DNA of 64,000 nt, taken from Pseudomonadales bacterium (GTDB taxonomy: Bacteria > Pseudomonadota > Gammaproteobacteria > Pseudomonadales > UBA5862). Both the position numbers and the translations under genes were made by a program. The stretch lies in assembly GCA_024234215.1 (NCBI GenBank), contig JACKOQ010000001.1:620001-684000 (forward strand). Reading direction: 5' to 3'. The notes beneath the pieces were generated by a model, which had not been told where the DNA came from, ran no database searches, and saw nothing but the letters and a program-made list of their open reading frames with translations. Below are positions 50,304 to 62,400 of this stretch, piece by piece (within the stretch, counting starts at the first letter, position 1; every line of letters begins with the position of its first letter).

Positions 50304-51698
50304 ATGCAACTGAAATCCCTCGCCCTCGCCGTCGCCGCCCTCTCTTCTGCCGGGCTGGCGCAGGCCTACACCGACAGCGCCACCAACCTCTACCTGACCG
50401 GCGCCTCGGCGATCCGCAACAACGTCGCCGCCGCGATCAAGGCGCAGTGCACTGCCGATGGCGGCACGCTGACGGTCTACAAAAATGGCGCATCGACCAG
50501 CTCGCTGGCCAACCAGATGGCCTATGTCTGCTCGGCAGCGATGGCCGGCACGCCGATCACCACGGTGCTGCACACCGTCACCGGCGGCTCGCTGAACTCG
50601 ATTCTGGGCATGTCCGACGACGCCGCCAAGCAGCAGACGCCAGTGTCGCTGACCTCGGGCTGCACGGCAGCGGTTGCCGGCAGTGGTGCGCTGGCTGGTT
50701 ACAGCGTGCGCGCCAACTGTGCGCTCGAGACGGCGGCCGCCCCCTCTGACGGCGGCTTCTCCGATGTCGAGTACGCGCCGGTGCGCGAGCAGGTCGATGT
50801 GCTGAAGAGCGATGTCGATGGCTTCAGCGTCGACGAGGTGACCCAGGGCTTCACCGGGGTGGCCCAGGTGTTCGGCTTGGCGGTCAGCGAGAAGCTGTAC
50901 AAGGATCTGCAAGCGGCGCAGGGGCTGACCGCTGCCGGTTGCACCGCCGGCGATCCGCTGCCGGCCTGCCAGCCGTCGCTGAGCCGCGCCGACGTGGTGT
51001 CGCTGATCAACAACAATGAGTTCACCGCCCACAAGAGTGGCGCCGAGGCGCTCGGGCTGACCGCTGGTGCGTCGATCGAGTATGCCCGCCGCGTCACCAC
51101 CTCCGGCACCCAGAGCTCGGCGCAGGTGCTCTTTCTCGGCAAGGGCTGCCTGACCGGCAGTAACGGCGGTGAGTTGCAGGTGATCGGCGATGAGATCGCC
51201 GCCGGCGCCACCCAGAGCTACAACGGCGGCCTGTTCACGGTGTCGGCCAACTCCGGCACCGGTGACGTGATCAACCGGTTGAACGCCGCCGGCAACAGTG
51301 CCTACGCCTTCGGCTGGGTCTCGGGCGAGAACCGCGCGCCGAGCACCACCACCGGCTGGAAGTTCATCAAGCTGAATGGTGCTTACTTCTCGGATGGCAC
51401 CAGCACCGGCCTCAACAAGCAGAACGCCATCGATGGCGGCTATGACTACTTCGTCGAGGCGGTCAGCTACAAGGGGCCGGCGGCCAAGACCGACGACGCT
51501 GAAGGCACGCTGCTCGACGCCATCAGCGGCAAGATGGCGACGGTGACCGCCGATGGCGGCCCGGCCACCGTTGGCCTCTTCATCATCCCCGAGAACACGG
51601 CCGGCTACAGCCATGCCGACCACCCGACCGAGGTCTCGGTCTACCAGCGCGGTGGCTCGGGCCCCAACTCCTGCCAGCCGGTCAGCCGGCCGTTCTGA
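50304..51698 (+). CDS. Secreted protein, possibly PstS-like (periplasmic-binding fold)
   Basis: I do not firmly recognise this 464-residue protein. It has a Sec signal (MQLKSLALAVAALSSAGLAQA) and a mature start YTDSATNLYLTGASAIRNNVAAAIKAQC reminiscent of PstS/DING phosphate-binding proteins. Other PstS-like hints are the GVAQVFGLAVSEKLYKDLQ / LSRADVVSLINNNEFTAHKSG section and ARRVTTSGTQSSAQVLF, similar to the RxDxSGT strand that binds phosphate. It has several Cys residues expected to form disulfides and a C-terminal YDYFVEAVSYKG...VSVYQRGGSGPNSC. If PstS-like, secretion outside the cell under phosphate limitation would fit the locus. Best described as a secreted protein of uncertain family. 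Confidence 0.6.
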   Translation: MQLKSLALAVAALSSAGLAQAYTDSATNLYLTGASAIRNNVAAAIKAQCTADGGTLTVYKNGASTSSLANQMAYVCSAAMAGTPITTVLHTVTGGSLNSILGMSDDAAKQQTPVSLTSGCTAAVAGSGALAGYSVRANCALETAAAPSDGGFSDVEYAPVREQVDVLKSDVDGFSVDEVTQGFTGVAQVFGLAVSEKLYKDLQAAQGLTAAGCTAGDPLPACQPSLSRADVVSLINNNEFTAHKSGAEALGLTAGASIEYARRVTTSGTQSSAQVLFLGKGCLTGSNGGELQVIGDEIAAGATQSYNGGLFTVSANSGTGDVINRLNAAGNSAYAFGWVSGENRAPSTTTGWKFIKLNGAYFSDGTSTGLNKQNAIDGGYDYFVEAVSYKGPAAKTDDAEGTLLDAISGKMATVTADGGPATVGLFIIPENTAGYSHADHPTEVSVYQRGGSGPNSCQPVSRPF

Positions 51699-51718
51699 GC
51701 GACTCGTGCGTGATCTGA

Positions 51719-51741
51719 CGGCCGGGGGTTGACCCCGGCCG
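51719..51741 (+). repeat. GC-rich hairpin after the putative PstS-like gene
   Basis: A perfect 9-bp inverted repeat (51719-51727 with 51733-51741) with a 5-nt loop lies 20 bp after the stop codon, just before a stronger terminator. It has no U-tract; together the two hairpins form a tandem 3' structure. Confidence 0.5.
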
Positions 51742-51756
51742 GGCGGGCGCGACCCG

Positions 51757-51797
51757 GCAACGGCCTCTTCTGCAATGGAAGGGGCCGTTGCATTTTT
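51757..51797 (+). terminator. Strong intrinsic terminator immediately before the TpsB ribosome-binding site
   Basis: A 14-bp stem (51757-51770 with 51778-51791, one G-T pair), 7-nt loop and ATTTTT tail (51792-51797) form a classic terminator. The GGAGGG ribosome-binding site of the next gene begins three bases later at 51800, so there is no room for a promoter between them. Expression of the two-partner secretion genes must come from read-through or from a promoter inside or upstream of the hairpin. Confidence 0.85.
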
Positions 51798-51811
51798 CTG
51801 GAGGGTGTTTC

Positions 51812-53431
51812 ATGCCGCGAGGCTGTCGATTCGATGCACGGATGCCCCGCCGGTTGGCGCGCTGGCTGCCGTGCGCGCTGCTGCCGTGGAGCGCGCTGCT
51901 GTCCGCCGAGGCGCCGGCCGCAGCGCCATTGCGTTTTGATGTGCTGGTCTATCTGGTCGATGGCAACAGCGTGCTGTCGACGCCGGAGATCGAGCGGGCG
52001 GTCTACCCGTTTCTGGGTCCGCAGCGCAGCGTGCAGGAGATCGAAGCCGCCCGCGCGGCATTGGAGAAGGCCTATCAGCAGCGCGGCTACCTGACCGTCA
52101 GCGTCGAACTGCCGGAGCAGCAGGTGGAGAATGGCGAGGTGCGGTTGCAGGTGGTCGAGGGCCGGGTGGAGAAGCTGCGTGTGACCGGGGCCAGATACCA
52201 CCTGCCGAGCACGATTCGCGAAGGCTTGCCCAGTCTGGCCGCCGGCAGCGTGCCGCAGTTCGGTCAGGTGCAGCAGGAGCTGGCCGATCTGGGGCGGCAG
52301 CCCGACCGGCGACTGACGCCACTGCTGCGACCGGGCAAGGCGCCGGGCACGCTGGAGGTGGAGCTGCAGGTCGAAGAGCAGTTGCCGCTGCATGGCACGC
52401 TGGAGGCCAACAGCAAGCAGAGCCCCAACACGGTGGCCGGACGGCTCGAAGGGGGGCTGCGCTATGACAACCTGTTCCAGCTTGGCCACACCTTGGGGCT
52501 CAACTGGATCCTGGCGCCGGGCAACCCCGACCATGCCGACATTCTGACGCTCAACTACGGGCTGCCGTTCGCAGGGGGCGATTACGCCTATGCCTTCATC
52601 ACCCGCTCCGACAGCGATGTGCCCACCGGTGTCGGTGGCGCCACCGTGGTCAAGGGCACCTCGCTGGGAGCGCGTTACCGCATCGACCTGCCCAACCGCG
52701 GCGGCCTGTTCAGCCACGGCTTCAGCTTCGGGGTCGACCACAAGGACAACCAGGATGACCTGACCCAGGCCGGGCTGCTGGTGCCGCGCTCGCTCAAATA
52801 CTGGTCGCTGGCGGCGCGTTATGACCAGAGCCGTTTCGACAGTGGCGACGGCGTCACCGCCAACTTCGACCTCAATCTGACGCTCGGCATCCGCGGTCTG
52901 GCCGAGCGCACGGTCGACTGCGACGGGGTGCCGACCGATCAGTTCGCCTGCAAGCGCTTCAATGCCCAGCCCAACTTCATGGTCTGGCGCGCTGCCGCCG
53001 AGCAGCGGCGCCCGCTCTGGAGCGGCTGGACGCTGCGGCTGCGCGGCGAGGCGCAGTGGGCCAACGGGCCACTGGTGTCGCAGGAGCAGTATGGCAGCGG
53101 CGGCAGCAGTTCGGTGCGCGGCTATCAGGAGTATGAGCAGTTTGGCGACCAGGGCGGCCTGCTGAGTCTGGAGCTGGGCACGCCACCCTTCTGGCAGTGG
53201 AGCGCGTTGAAATTCAGCGCGCTCGGTTTCGTCGAGCGCGGTCAGGCCTGGCTGATCGACGCGCTGCCCGGCGAGGATGCCAGCATGGCACTCGCCAGCT
53301 ATGGCCTGGGGCTGGCGGCCGAGGGCGACGGCTTCAGCAGCCGGTTCGAATGGGGCATGCCGCTCTTTTCCACCCGTCACACCCGCCGCAACGATGGGCT
53401 GTTCTATCTGTCGGCCCGGGGCGAATTTTGA
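51812..53431 (+). CDS. Two-partner secretion outer-membrane transporter (TpsB, FhaC/ShlB type)
   Basis: A 539-residue Omp85-superfamily transporter that exports the large TpsA protein encoded 33 bp downstream. It has a signal peptide (ends about ALLSAEAPAAA), two POTRA domains (LVYLVDGNSVLSTPEIERAVYPFLGPQRSVQEIEAARAALEKAYQQRGYLTVSVELPEQQVENGEVRLQVVEGRVEKLRVTG..., ~40-210) and a beta-barrel with the conserved SSVRGYQEYEQFGDQGG motif (VRGY, ~430-445). The C-terminus ends in Phe. The ATG at 51812 follows GGAGGG; a start at 51788 would lie in the terminator. Confidence 0.95.
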   Translation: MPRGCRFDARMPRRLARWLPCALLPWSALLSAEAPAAAPLRFDVLVYLVDGNSVLSTPEIERAVYPFLGPQRSVQEIEAARAALEKAYQQRGYLTVSVELPEQQVENGEVRLQVVEGRVEKLRVTGARYHLPSTIREGLPSLAAGSVPQFGQVQQELADLGRQPDRRLTPLLRPGKAPGTLEVELQVEEQLPLHGTLEANSKQSPNTVAGRLEGGLRYDNLFQLGHTLGLNWILAPGNPDHADILTLNYGLPFAGGDYAYAFITRSDSDVPTGVGGATVVKGTSLGARYRIDLPNRGGLFSHGFSFGVDHKDNQDDLTQAGLLVPRSLKYWSLAARYDQSRFDSGDGVTANFDLNLTLGIRGLAERTVDCDGVPTDQFACKRFNAQPNFMVWRAAAEQRRPLWSGWTLRLRGEAQWANGPLVSQEQYGSGGSSSVRGYQEYEQFGDQGGLLSLELGTPPFWQWSALKFSALGFVERGQAWLIDALPGEDASMALASYGLGLAAEGDGFSSRFEWGMPLFSTRHTRRNDGLFYLSARGEF

Positions 53432-53464
53432 CGATGACGGCCGAACACCACGGCAGGAGCTAGC

Positions 53465-56400
53465 ATGAACCGAGGCATCCACCGGCTGATTTTCGACCCG
53501 CGGCGCGCCATGCTGGTGCCGGTGGCGGAGTCGGTGCGCGCCCGCAGATCCACGGCGGCCGGCAGTGGTCGGCTGGTGGGGCTCTGCGCGCTGCTGACCC
53601 TGCTGCTGCCGGCCGCGCTCTGGCCGCGGCTGGCCAGCGCGGCCCGGCCATTGCCGAGCTCGGCGACCCAGGCACCCCAGGCCAACCTGCCGCAGGCGGC
53701 GGCCCAGTTCAACCAGCTCGGACGGGCCACCCAGGCCGTGGATGCGACCAACCCGCAGCGGCTGCTGGTCGAGCAGCAGGATCAGCGGGTGATTCTCAAC
53801 TGGTCGAGTTTCGACATCGGCCGGGACCACAGCGTCAGGTTCAATCAGCCGACCGGCGGCTCGGCGCTCAACCGCATCGGCGGCAGCTCGCCGAGCGTCA
53901 TTCTGGGGTCGCTCGAAGCCAATGGTGAACTGATTCTCTACAACGCCAATGGCGTGCTGTTCGGCAGTGGCGCCACCGTCAGCAGCGGCAACTTCATCGC
54001 CACCACGCTGAACATCGCCGATCAGCAGTTCGAGCAGGGTTTTCGCAACATCACCCGCCATGCGCCGGCCTTCGCCGCGGCCGACGGCGAGCTGGAGGGT
54101 TTCGTGCGGGTCGAGGCCGGCGCCAGCATCGCTGCGGCCAGTGGCGGCGACATCATGCTGTTCGCGCCACGGCTGCTCAACGAGGGGCGGCTGAGTGCAC
54201 CGAGCGGACAGGTGGCATTGGCCGCCGGGCAGAAGGTCTATCTGGCGGCGTCGCTCAACCCCTCCGAGCGCGGCCTGCTGGTCGAGGTCGATCCGTTCGA
54301 GGCCGCGGTCACCGGCGGTGATCCGGACTACAACCGGGCCGAGAATGCGGCCCGGGGTTCGACCAGTACGCTGAGCAATGGCCAACTGGTGCAGCGGGTC
54401 AATGAGATCGTCGCCGAGCGTGGCAGCGTCAGCATGGTGGGGCTGTCGGTGCGGCAGAACGGCACGGTGCGGGCCACCACCGCGGTGAAGGGACAGAATG
54501 GCGCGATCCGTCTGCTGGCCCACGGCAAGACCGTCAGTGCCAGCCACAGCGATGGCATCACCGGCCACACGATGGCGGCCGCCAGCGAATTCGGCGAACT
54601 GGTGGTCGGGCCGCAGAGCGTGACCCGGATCGATGCAGATACCAGCAGTGCCACCCAGCTCGATGCCGAGCCCTTCTACAACTCGACCGTCAGCCTGGAA
54701 GGCAAGCAGATCCATCTGCAAGGGGGCGCGCAGATCATCGCGCCCGGTGCCGGCGGCGTGACGCCGGCGGCCGATGCCCAGTATCCGGAAACGCGGCGCG
54801 GCGTCACGCTGCGTGCCAGCGCGACGCCGCTCAGCTCGGGCGCACTGGGGGTGGCCAATGCCAGCAGCAGTGACGACAGCCGCATCGTCATCGATCCCGG
54901 CGTGCTGATCGATGTGTCGGGCAACGATGTCGATCTGCCGATGCAGCGCAACGTACTGACCGGGCGGCTGTTCTCGATCCAGTTGGCCGACTCGCCGCTG
55001 CAACGCACCGGCGTGCTCTACCGGCAGGAGATCTCCTTCGACCTGCGCAAGGGGCTGTCGATTGCCGATGTCGACGACTTTTACGGACAGATTGGCCGCA
55101 CGGCGGCCGAGCGGCTGACCGCGGGCGGCCGCATCGACATCCGGGCGGATGGCGCAGTGGTGGTCGGTGAGGGGGCGACGCTCGACTTCTCCGGCGGCAG
55201 CCTGCGCTATGCCGGTGGCGAGATCCGCACCACGCAGTTGCGCAAGGGCAACCAGCTGGTCGACATCAGCGCCGCCCGGCCCGACGTGGTCTATGACCAG
55301 ATCATGCCGTCGACGCGGGGCCGTTATGAACCCGGCTATGTCGAGGGCAGGAACGCCGGCGAGCTGACGCTGGTCGGACGGCAACTGCTGCTGGATGGCA
55401 CCCTGCGCGGCGGCGTGCAGTTGGGACGTTATCAGCGCGGCGGTCCGGCCGGCGCCAGCCCGCTGGCAGGTCGCCTGCAACTGGGCATGGTGGCGGGACC
55501 CGCCGCATCGCCGGACCACTATCTGAGCAGCGTGCTGCTGGCTGCGGCCGGTGGCGAGCGCGTTGGGGCCGACTTTTTCGCCAATCCGTTCACGGCGCTG
55601 CTGCCGGCCGCGCGCACCGCCACCACCACCCTCTCGTCCCGGATGCTGATGGCGGGCGGGCTGGGTCGCATCGAGTTGCTGGCCAATGATCGGGTGCAGG
55701 TCGCCGCCGACAGCGACCTCGATCTCGGTCCGGGTGGCAGCTTCACCGCCACGGCCCGGCGCATCGAGGTGGAGGGTCGCATCCAGGCCGCGGCGGGGGG
55801 CATCACCCTCAATGCCCGGCCGACGATTTTGACCGGCGCCACGCCGGCGCCGAACGCCGGGCTCTCGGTGCTGCTGGCGCCGTCGGCCCGGCTCGACACC
55901 GCAGGGCGCTGGAGCAACGATGCGCTGGGCACGCTGCACGGGACGACCTTCGATGCCCCGGTGGCGGTCGGCGGTGGGTCGATCAAGGTGGCGGCTTACG
56001 ATTCGGTGCTGCTGGCGGCGGGTGCGGCGCTCGATGTGTCGGCGGGGGCCTGGCGCAGTGCCACCGGCAAGGTCAGCCAGGGCGCGGCCGGCGCCATCGA
56101 TCTGGCCGCCAATGTCGGCAATGGCGATCCATTGACGCAGAGCGGCACGGTGCAACTGGCGGGCAGCGTCACCGGCTACGGTTTTGCGGGTGGGGGGCGG
56201 TTGACGCTCTCATCGCTGGAGATCACGGTGGCCGATCTGGCCAGCGGCGGGCTGTGGCTGATGCCGGCATTCTTCTCCGATCACGGTTTCGAGACGATCG
56301 ACTTGCGGTCGATCGATGATCTGCTCATCGCCGATGGCACCCGGATCGACGCCCGCTTGCGCAACCGGGTGCTCGACATCGATGCCGCCGATCGCCCCAG

Positions 56401-59400
56401 CGGCACGCCGATCAGTGCGCTCAGCCACTTTGCCGTGCCGGGCGAGCAGGATGAGGTGGCCAACAGGCCGGTCAATCTGAATTTTGCCGCCACCCGTCTG
56501 CCCTCGGCCTCGGCCGGCATCACCGGTGCCAATCTGCAGGTCGGTCGCGGTGCCAGCGTGGCCACCACGGCCGGTGGCGCATTGAGCTTCAGCGCCGGCA
56601 ACAGCCTGACCGTGGCCGGCACGCTGCAAGCCTTGGGCGGCACCATCGATCTGTCGATCGAGGGGGTGCGCGGTGGCTCGGCCAGCGATCCGGACAAGAT
56701 CGGCTTTCTGCCGGCACAGGCGCTCTGGCTGACCGACACTGCACGGCTGCTGGCCGGCGGCACCGCCGAACAGTCCTACAGTCCGCTCGGCCTGCGCAGC
56801 GGCGTGGTCCATGGGGGCGGCACGGTGACCTTGAACGCCAACCGTGGCTATCTGCTGGCCGAAGCCGGTTCGCTGATCGACATCAGTGGCCATGAGACGA
56901 CCTTCGACCTTTACGCTGGCAGAGCGAATGCACTGATCTCGCGGGATGCCGGCAGTCTCACCCTGACCTCGCCCGAAGGCATTCTGTTCGACGCCACGCT
57001 GCGGGCGATGGCGCCCAGCCCGCATGCGCTGGGCGGCCGCCTGGCGCTGTCGATCAGTCGGCAGGGGCTGGACAACTTCACCGAGGGCACCGCCTACCCG
57101 ACCGGCGAGCGCAAGATCCTGCTCCAGCGTGACGGCACCGTGCTGCCGGCCGGGCTGCATCCGGGCGATGTGCTCGATCTGGCCCTCGGCAATGGCGTGG
57201 CCGCGCTGTCGGCCGCAGCGGTGGAAAGCGCCGGGTTCGCCTCGGTCAGACTGCGGGCCGATGACCGCATCGAATTCACCCAGGATGTCGCACTCGCCAC
57301 GGCGCGTGCACTGGAACTCGACAGCCGGGTCATCTCTGCCCAGGGCAGCGCGGCGGTGCTGCTGGAGGCGCCCTATCTACGGCTTGGCGACAGTGACATT
57401 CAGCCGGTGGCCGGCATGGCCGCGCCGACGGCGGCTGCGGGCATGGCGACATTGACGGCCCATGCCGACCTGATTGATCTGGTGGGCACGCTGGGTTTGC
57501 AGGGCTTCTCTGCCACCCAGCTCAATGCCGCGCGCCACGGCCTGCAGCAGGGTGAGATTCGCCTGCATGGCGCGCCGCTCAGCGGCACGGCACAGCGCGG
57601 TGCACTGCTGTTTGCCGGCACGCTCGATCTGACCGCCGGGCAGATCACGCCGACCACCTTCTCCACCTTCGACATCACCGGATTGTCCGGTGACTCGCTG
57701 CTGCGCACCCATGCGCCAGTCGGCGGTTCGACCGCGGCACTGCCGCTGTCGGCCTTTGGCAGCCTCAGGTTGAGCGCGGACGCCATCGAGCATGGCGGTG
57801 TCATTCGCGCGCCCTTTGGCCGACTGGAGCTGGCCGCGACCAACCGGCTGGAGCTGCTGGACGGCAGCGAGCTGTCGCTCGCTGGCAGCGGTCTGACCGT
57901 GCCGGTGGGCACCACGGTGAATGGCAGCAGCTGGAACTACTTCCCGCTGGGAACGGCTGCCGGCAATGCGGAGCTGTTCCGCACCATCACGGCGCTGCCG
58001 GTCGACCGGCAGGTGCTGCTGAATGGCGGCACGATGGCCATCTCTGCCGGGGCGCGGGTCTCGGCGGCCGGTGGCGGCGCGGTGCAGGCGGCGGAGTTCA
58101 TCGCCGGCGCCGGTGGTTCGATCGACTATCTGGCCAGCACGCCGGGCCTCCATGCAGTGCTGCCCGGTTACAGCTTCGGCTATGCGCCGCACGATGCCCA
58201 GATTCAGGCCGGCACCGACCTGCTGCCGGGTGAGCAGATCGTCATCACCATGGCGGGCTCGGCGCTGGCGCCCGGCCGCTACACGCTGTTGCCGGCGGCC
58301 TACGCCCTGCTGCCCGGCGCCGTGCTGGTCTCCAGGGCGGCCGATCAGGGCAGCAGTGCGCTCGACCGGGCGCTGTTGCTGAGCGATGGCAGCCGGGTGG
58401 TGACCGGCTATCGCACGGTTGCTGGTACGGCGGCGATGGACGATCTCCAGCGCTATCTGGTCGAGCCGGCCGCGACCTTTCGTGCCAAGGCGGAATATCG
58501 GCTGGTCAGCGGCGATGACTTTTTCAGCGGGCAGGCGGCCCGACTCGGTGGCGATCCGGGTCGCCTGACGCGGGATGCCGGACGGATTTCACTGGTGGCC
58601 AACCAGTTGCTCGACTGGAAGGCGCTGTTCGATCTCTCCGCACCACTGGGTGGCCGGGCCGGGGAGTTCGATCTGGTGCTGCCGAACATCGTGCTGACGC
58701 GGGAGGGTGAAGCGGCGTCGGCAGGGCACACGGCGGCCGATGGTTACACGCAGGTGAGCATCGACAGGCTGATGGCCACCGGCGCCGGCAGCATCCTGCT
58801 GGGGGGTACGCGCAGCGGTGATGGGGTCGTCTCCATCACCACCGGCAGTGAGCGGGTGCGTGTCGAGAGTGGCCTGCAGCTCGATGAGCTGCTGCTGGCG
58901 GCGCGCAGGGCAGTGGAGGTGGCCGATGACGTCGACATGAGTGCCACCGGCCGCCGCGACAGCGCAGCCGGGCAGTTGAATCTGAGCGGTGATGGCGCGC
59001 TGCTGCGCATCTCCAACCGCATGGGCGTCGACCTGGTGCGCAGCGGGGTTGCGCGTGCCGCTGGCTTCGGTGATCTGCTGATCGGCGCGAACACGACCTT
59101 CAACGCAGCGCAGGTGGAGATCGACGCCACCGGCAGCCTGACGCTCGACAGCAGTGCCCGCCTCTTTGCCGACGCCTTTGGCCTGGGTGCCGGACGCATC
59201 GCCTTCTCGGCCGCTTCGCCCGAGGGCGATGGCGTGGTCATCGAGGGGGCGCTGCTCGACTCGGTGCGTGGCGCCAGCAGCCTCTCGCTGCGCAGTTACA
59301 GCACCATCGATTTTCTCGACAGCCTCGATCTGGCGCTGGTGGGCAGTGGCCGTCTGTTGCTGGATGCCGCGTCGCTGCGCGGTCTGGGCGATGCAGATGA

Positions 59401-62400
59401 CGTGGTGCATCTGCGTGCGGGCGAGGTCCTGCTGCGCAACAGTTCGGGCGGGGCGTTGGCGGCACAGGGACAGGGCAGGCTCACCATCGAGGCGCAGCCG
59501 CCGCTGCGTGACCGGGTCACCGGTGGGCTCGAACTCGGCGGTGGCAGCCAGGCGCTCGGCTTCGATCAGGTCACATTGAGTTCGGCGGGTGACCTGATCT
59601 TCTCCGGCAGCGGCCAGCTCACCACGCTGGATCGGCTCGATCTGCTGGCGCAGCGGCTCACCACCACCACTGCCGCTGACCACACCGTCACGGCCGGCGG
59701 TGTGCTGACCATCGGCAGGCCGACCGCGGGCCACAGCCTGAATGAGCGCGTTGGCCTCGGCGGCAAGCTGACACTGACCGGGCAGCAGGTGTTTCAGCAT
59801 GGCACCATCGACCTGCCCGGCGGGCAGATTTCGCTGATCGCGACCAACAGTGCCAATGCCGTGCAGGGCATCGAACTGTCGGCCGGTTCGATCACCCGTG
59901 CCGGTGGCTTCGCCACCACCCTGCCGGAGGGTGGGGCGGCATTCGGCGATGCCGGGTGGATCGATCTGACCGCCCGGCAGGGCGCCATCCTGATCGATGG
60001 CAGGGTCAGTGTCGCGGCCCAGGCGGGGGGTGGCCATGCAGGGCGACTGAGCCTCTCGGCGATCGGCAGTGATGGCACGCTGATTCTGGGCGACAACGCA
60101 CTGCTCGAAGGCGAGGCCGGTGACGGCGGCGCGGGTGGGAGCTTCTCTGCCGACCTGATGACGCTGCCGGATGATGCCGCCGACGGCAGCGATGGACTCG
60201 ATGGAGTCGCTGCCGCGACCGGCGACTTCAGCCACCTCTTCAACCTGCGGGTCGGCAGCGGCGATGTGGCCCTCAATACCGGGCAGGTGAAAGCCGGGCA
60301 GATTCTGATTTCCGCCGATGCCGGCAGCCTGACCATCGGCTCGACCCTCGATGCCCGTGCCGCCCGGGGTGGGGTGGTGCAACTGAGCGCGCGGGATGCG
60401 CTCACGCTGGCGAACGGCGGACGCATCCTGGCCAACTCGACGCGCGCGGGGGCGAATGGGGGTGATGTGCTGCTCTCTTCCAGCACGGGCCGGGTCACTG
60501 TCGCCGCCGGCGCCGCCATCGATGCCGGCGGCGATGACGACAAGGATGGCCGCGTGGTGTTGCGGGCCGAACGCAGTGGCACGACAGTCAAGGTCGATCC
60601 GATTGCCGGCGTGATCAATGCGGCCGAGGTTTCGATCGAGGCGCTCAGGCGCTATGTCGGCAGTTCGATCAAGAGCGGCACCACCCTGGGTGCGGCCATT
60701 GGCCAGAGCACGCTGCTGGCGGACATCACCAGCTTCATGGCGAACAAGAGCGCGATTCTGACCGCGCTGGGGGTGGCCACCGATCCGCGCTTTCATCTGC
60801 GGCCGGGCGTGGAGGTCACCTCAAGCGCTGATTTGACGCTGACGAATGACTGGAACCTCTACGCCGCGAGCCGTCCCGGCGGTGAACCCGGCTTTCTGAC
60901 GCTGCGCGCGGCCGGCAATCTCAATATCAGCAACAACCTCAGCGATGGTTTCAATGGGCTGCTGCGCACTTCGCTGCTTCAGTCAGGCGATGCCTGGTCG
61001 ATGCGGCTGGTGGGTGGTGCCGATCTGGCTGCGGCCAATCCGCTGGCGGTCAACCGCAACCCGATCGGTGATCTGACGCTCGCCGGTGGCAAGCTGCTGC
61101 GCACCAGCTCCGGCTCCATCGAACTGGCGGCCGGGCGCGACATCGTGCTGGGTGGCACCACGACGGCGCCGGCGACCGTGATGGTCACCGGCACGGCCTC
61201 GACGCTCGCTCCGGCGCTCGCGGCCGAGTTCACCACGCCGGCCAACGCGCTCTTCACGGCCCATGGCGGCCGACTGACCGCCAGCGCCGGGCGTGACATC
61301 CGCAGTCCGGTCAGCGACCAGACCCTGATCAACAACTGGTTCTGGCGCTCCGGACGGCTCGATGCAGGTGGCAACTTCTCATCGAGCAGCCTGGCCTGGT
61401 GGAGCCGCCTCGACCTGTTCCGTCACGGCTTCGGCTCCTTTGGCGGCGGCAACATCCTGCTCAGCGCCGGGCGGAACCTTCAGGATGTCGGCGCCTTCGC
61501 CCCCAGCTCGGCACGCATGACGTCGCGGATCCCCGATGCATCGAAGCTGCTGGTCGAGAATGGCGGCGACATCGAGGTTCTGGCCGGCGGCGACATTGCC
61601 GGCGGCAGCTTCTTCGTCGGGCGGGGTCAGGGGCTGATCAGGGCGGCAGGCGAAATCGGCAGCGGCACGGCACTCAATTCGACCATCGGTCCTCTGGCGC
61701 CGGTGCTGGCCCTCAATGACGGCGGCTGGACGCTGCGTGGCCGCAGCGACGTGGCGATCACTGCCGCGTTCAACCCGACCATCATGGTGCCCAACAGCAG
61801 CAACAGCGGCAGCTTCTTCTACAGCTATGGCAGCAGTGCCACTCTGAATCTGGCCAGCACGGCCGGCGACTTTCACTGGCAAGATCTGAGCAGCGCCGGG
61901 CTCAACAGTCTGCGGGCGCTGCCCACCGGCACCGGCACCCTGAATGAAGATCTGGTCAGTTTCGTGCCGGTCACCACTCCAACCCCCTACATCGCACCGC
62001 CCCGGGTAGAGATCATGGCCCATGCCGCGGATGTGGTTCTGTCCGGCAACCGCAACAACACGCTGGGGATCTCTCTTTACCCGTCGACGCTGGGCAGCCT
62101 GGTGCTGCATGCCGGTGGTGATCTGTTCCTCAACAGCTCGCTGCGGATGATGGACAACCGGCTCGCCGACCTGGCCGGGGTCACCAATCCGGTCTTCACC
62201 GCCACCAACAGCGCCATTCTCGGTCTGGTGGGCAGCACCATCGGTTACGACATCAACAAGCTGCTGTTCACCGACCTGCATCAAGCGGACAGCAACCCGG
62301 TGCACATCGATGCTCGAGGCTCACTCAATGTCGTGGACGGCAAGAAGCTGATCATGCCCAAGCAGGCGCTGCTCAGTGCCGGACAGGACATCCTCAATCT

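Noticed and set aside
51641..56155. 1,504-residue open frame on the minus strand
   Set aside because: It runs opposite the PstS-like gene, tpsB and the start of tpsA, has no recognisable domain and an odd Arg/Gln/His/Pro-rich composition. It is a by-product of strong G/C bias at third codon positions.
58589..60796. 735-residue open frame on the minus strand
   Set aside because: Antisense to tpsA with no recognisable protein family or ribosome-binding site; GC-bias shadow.
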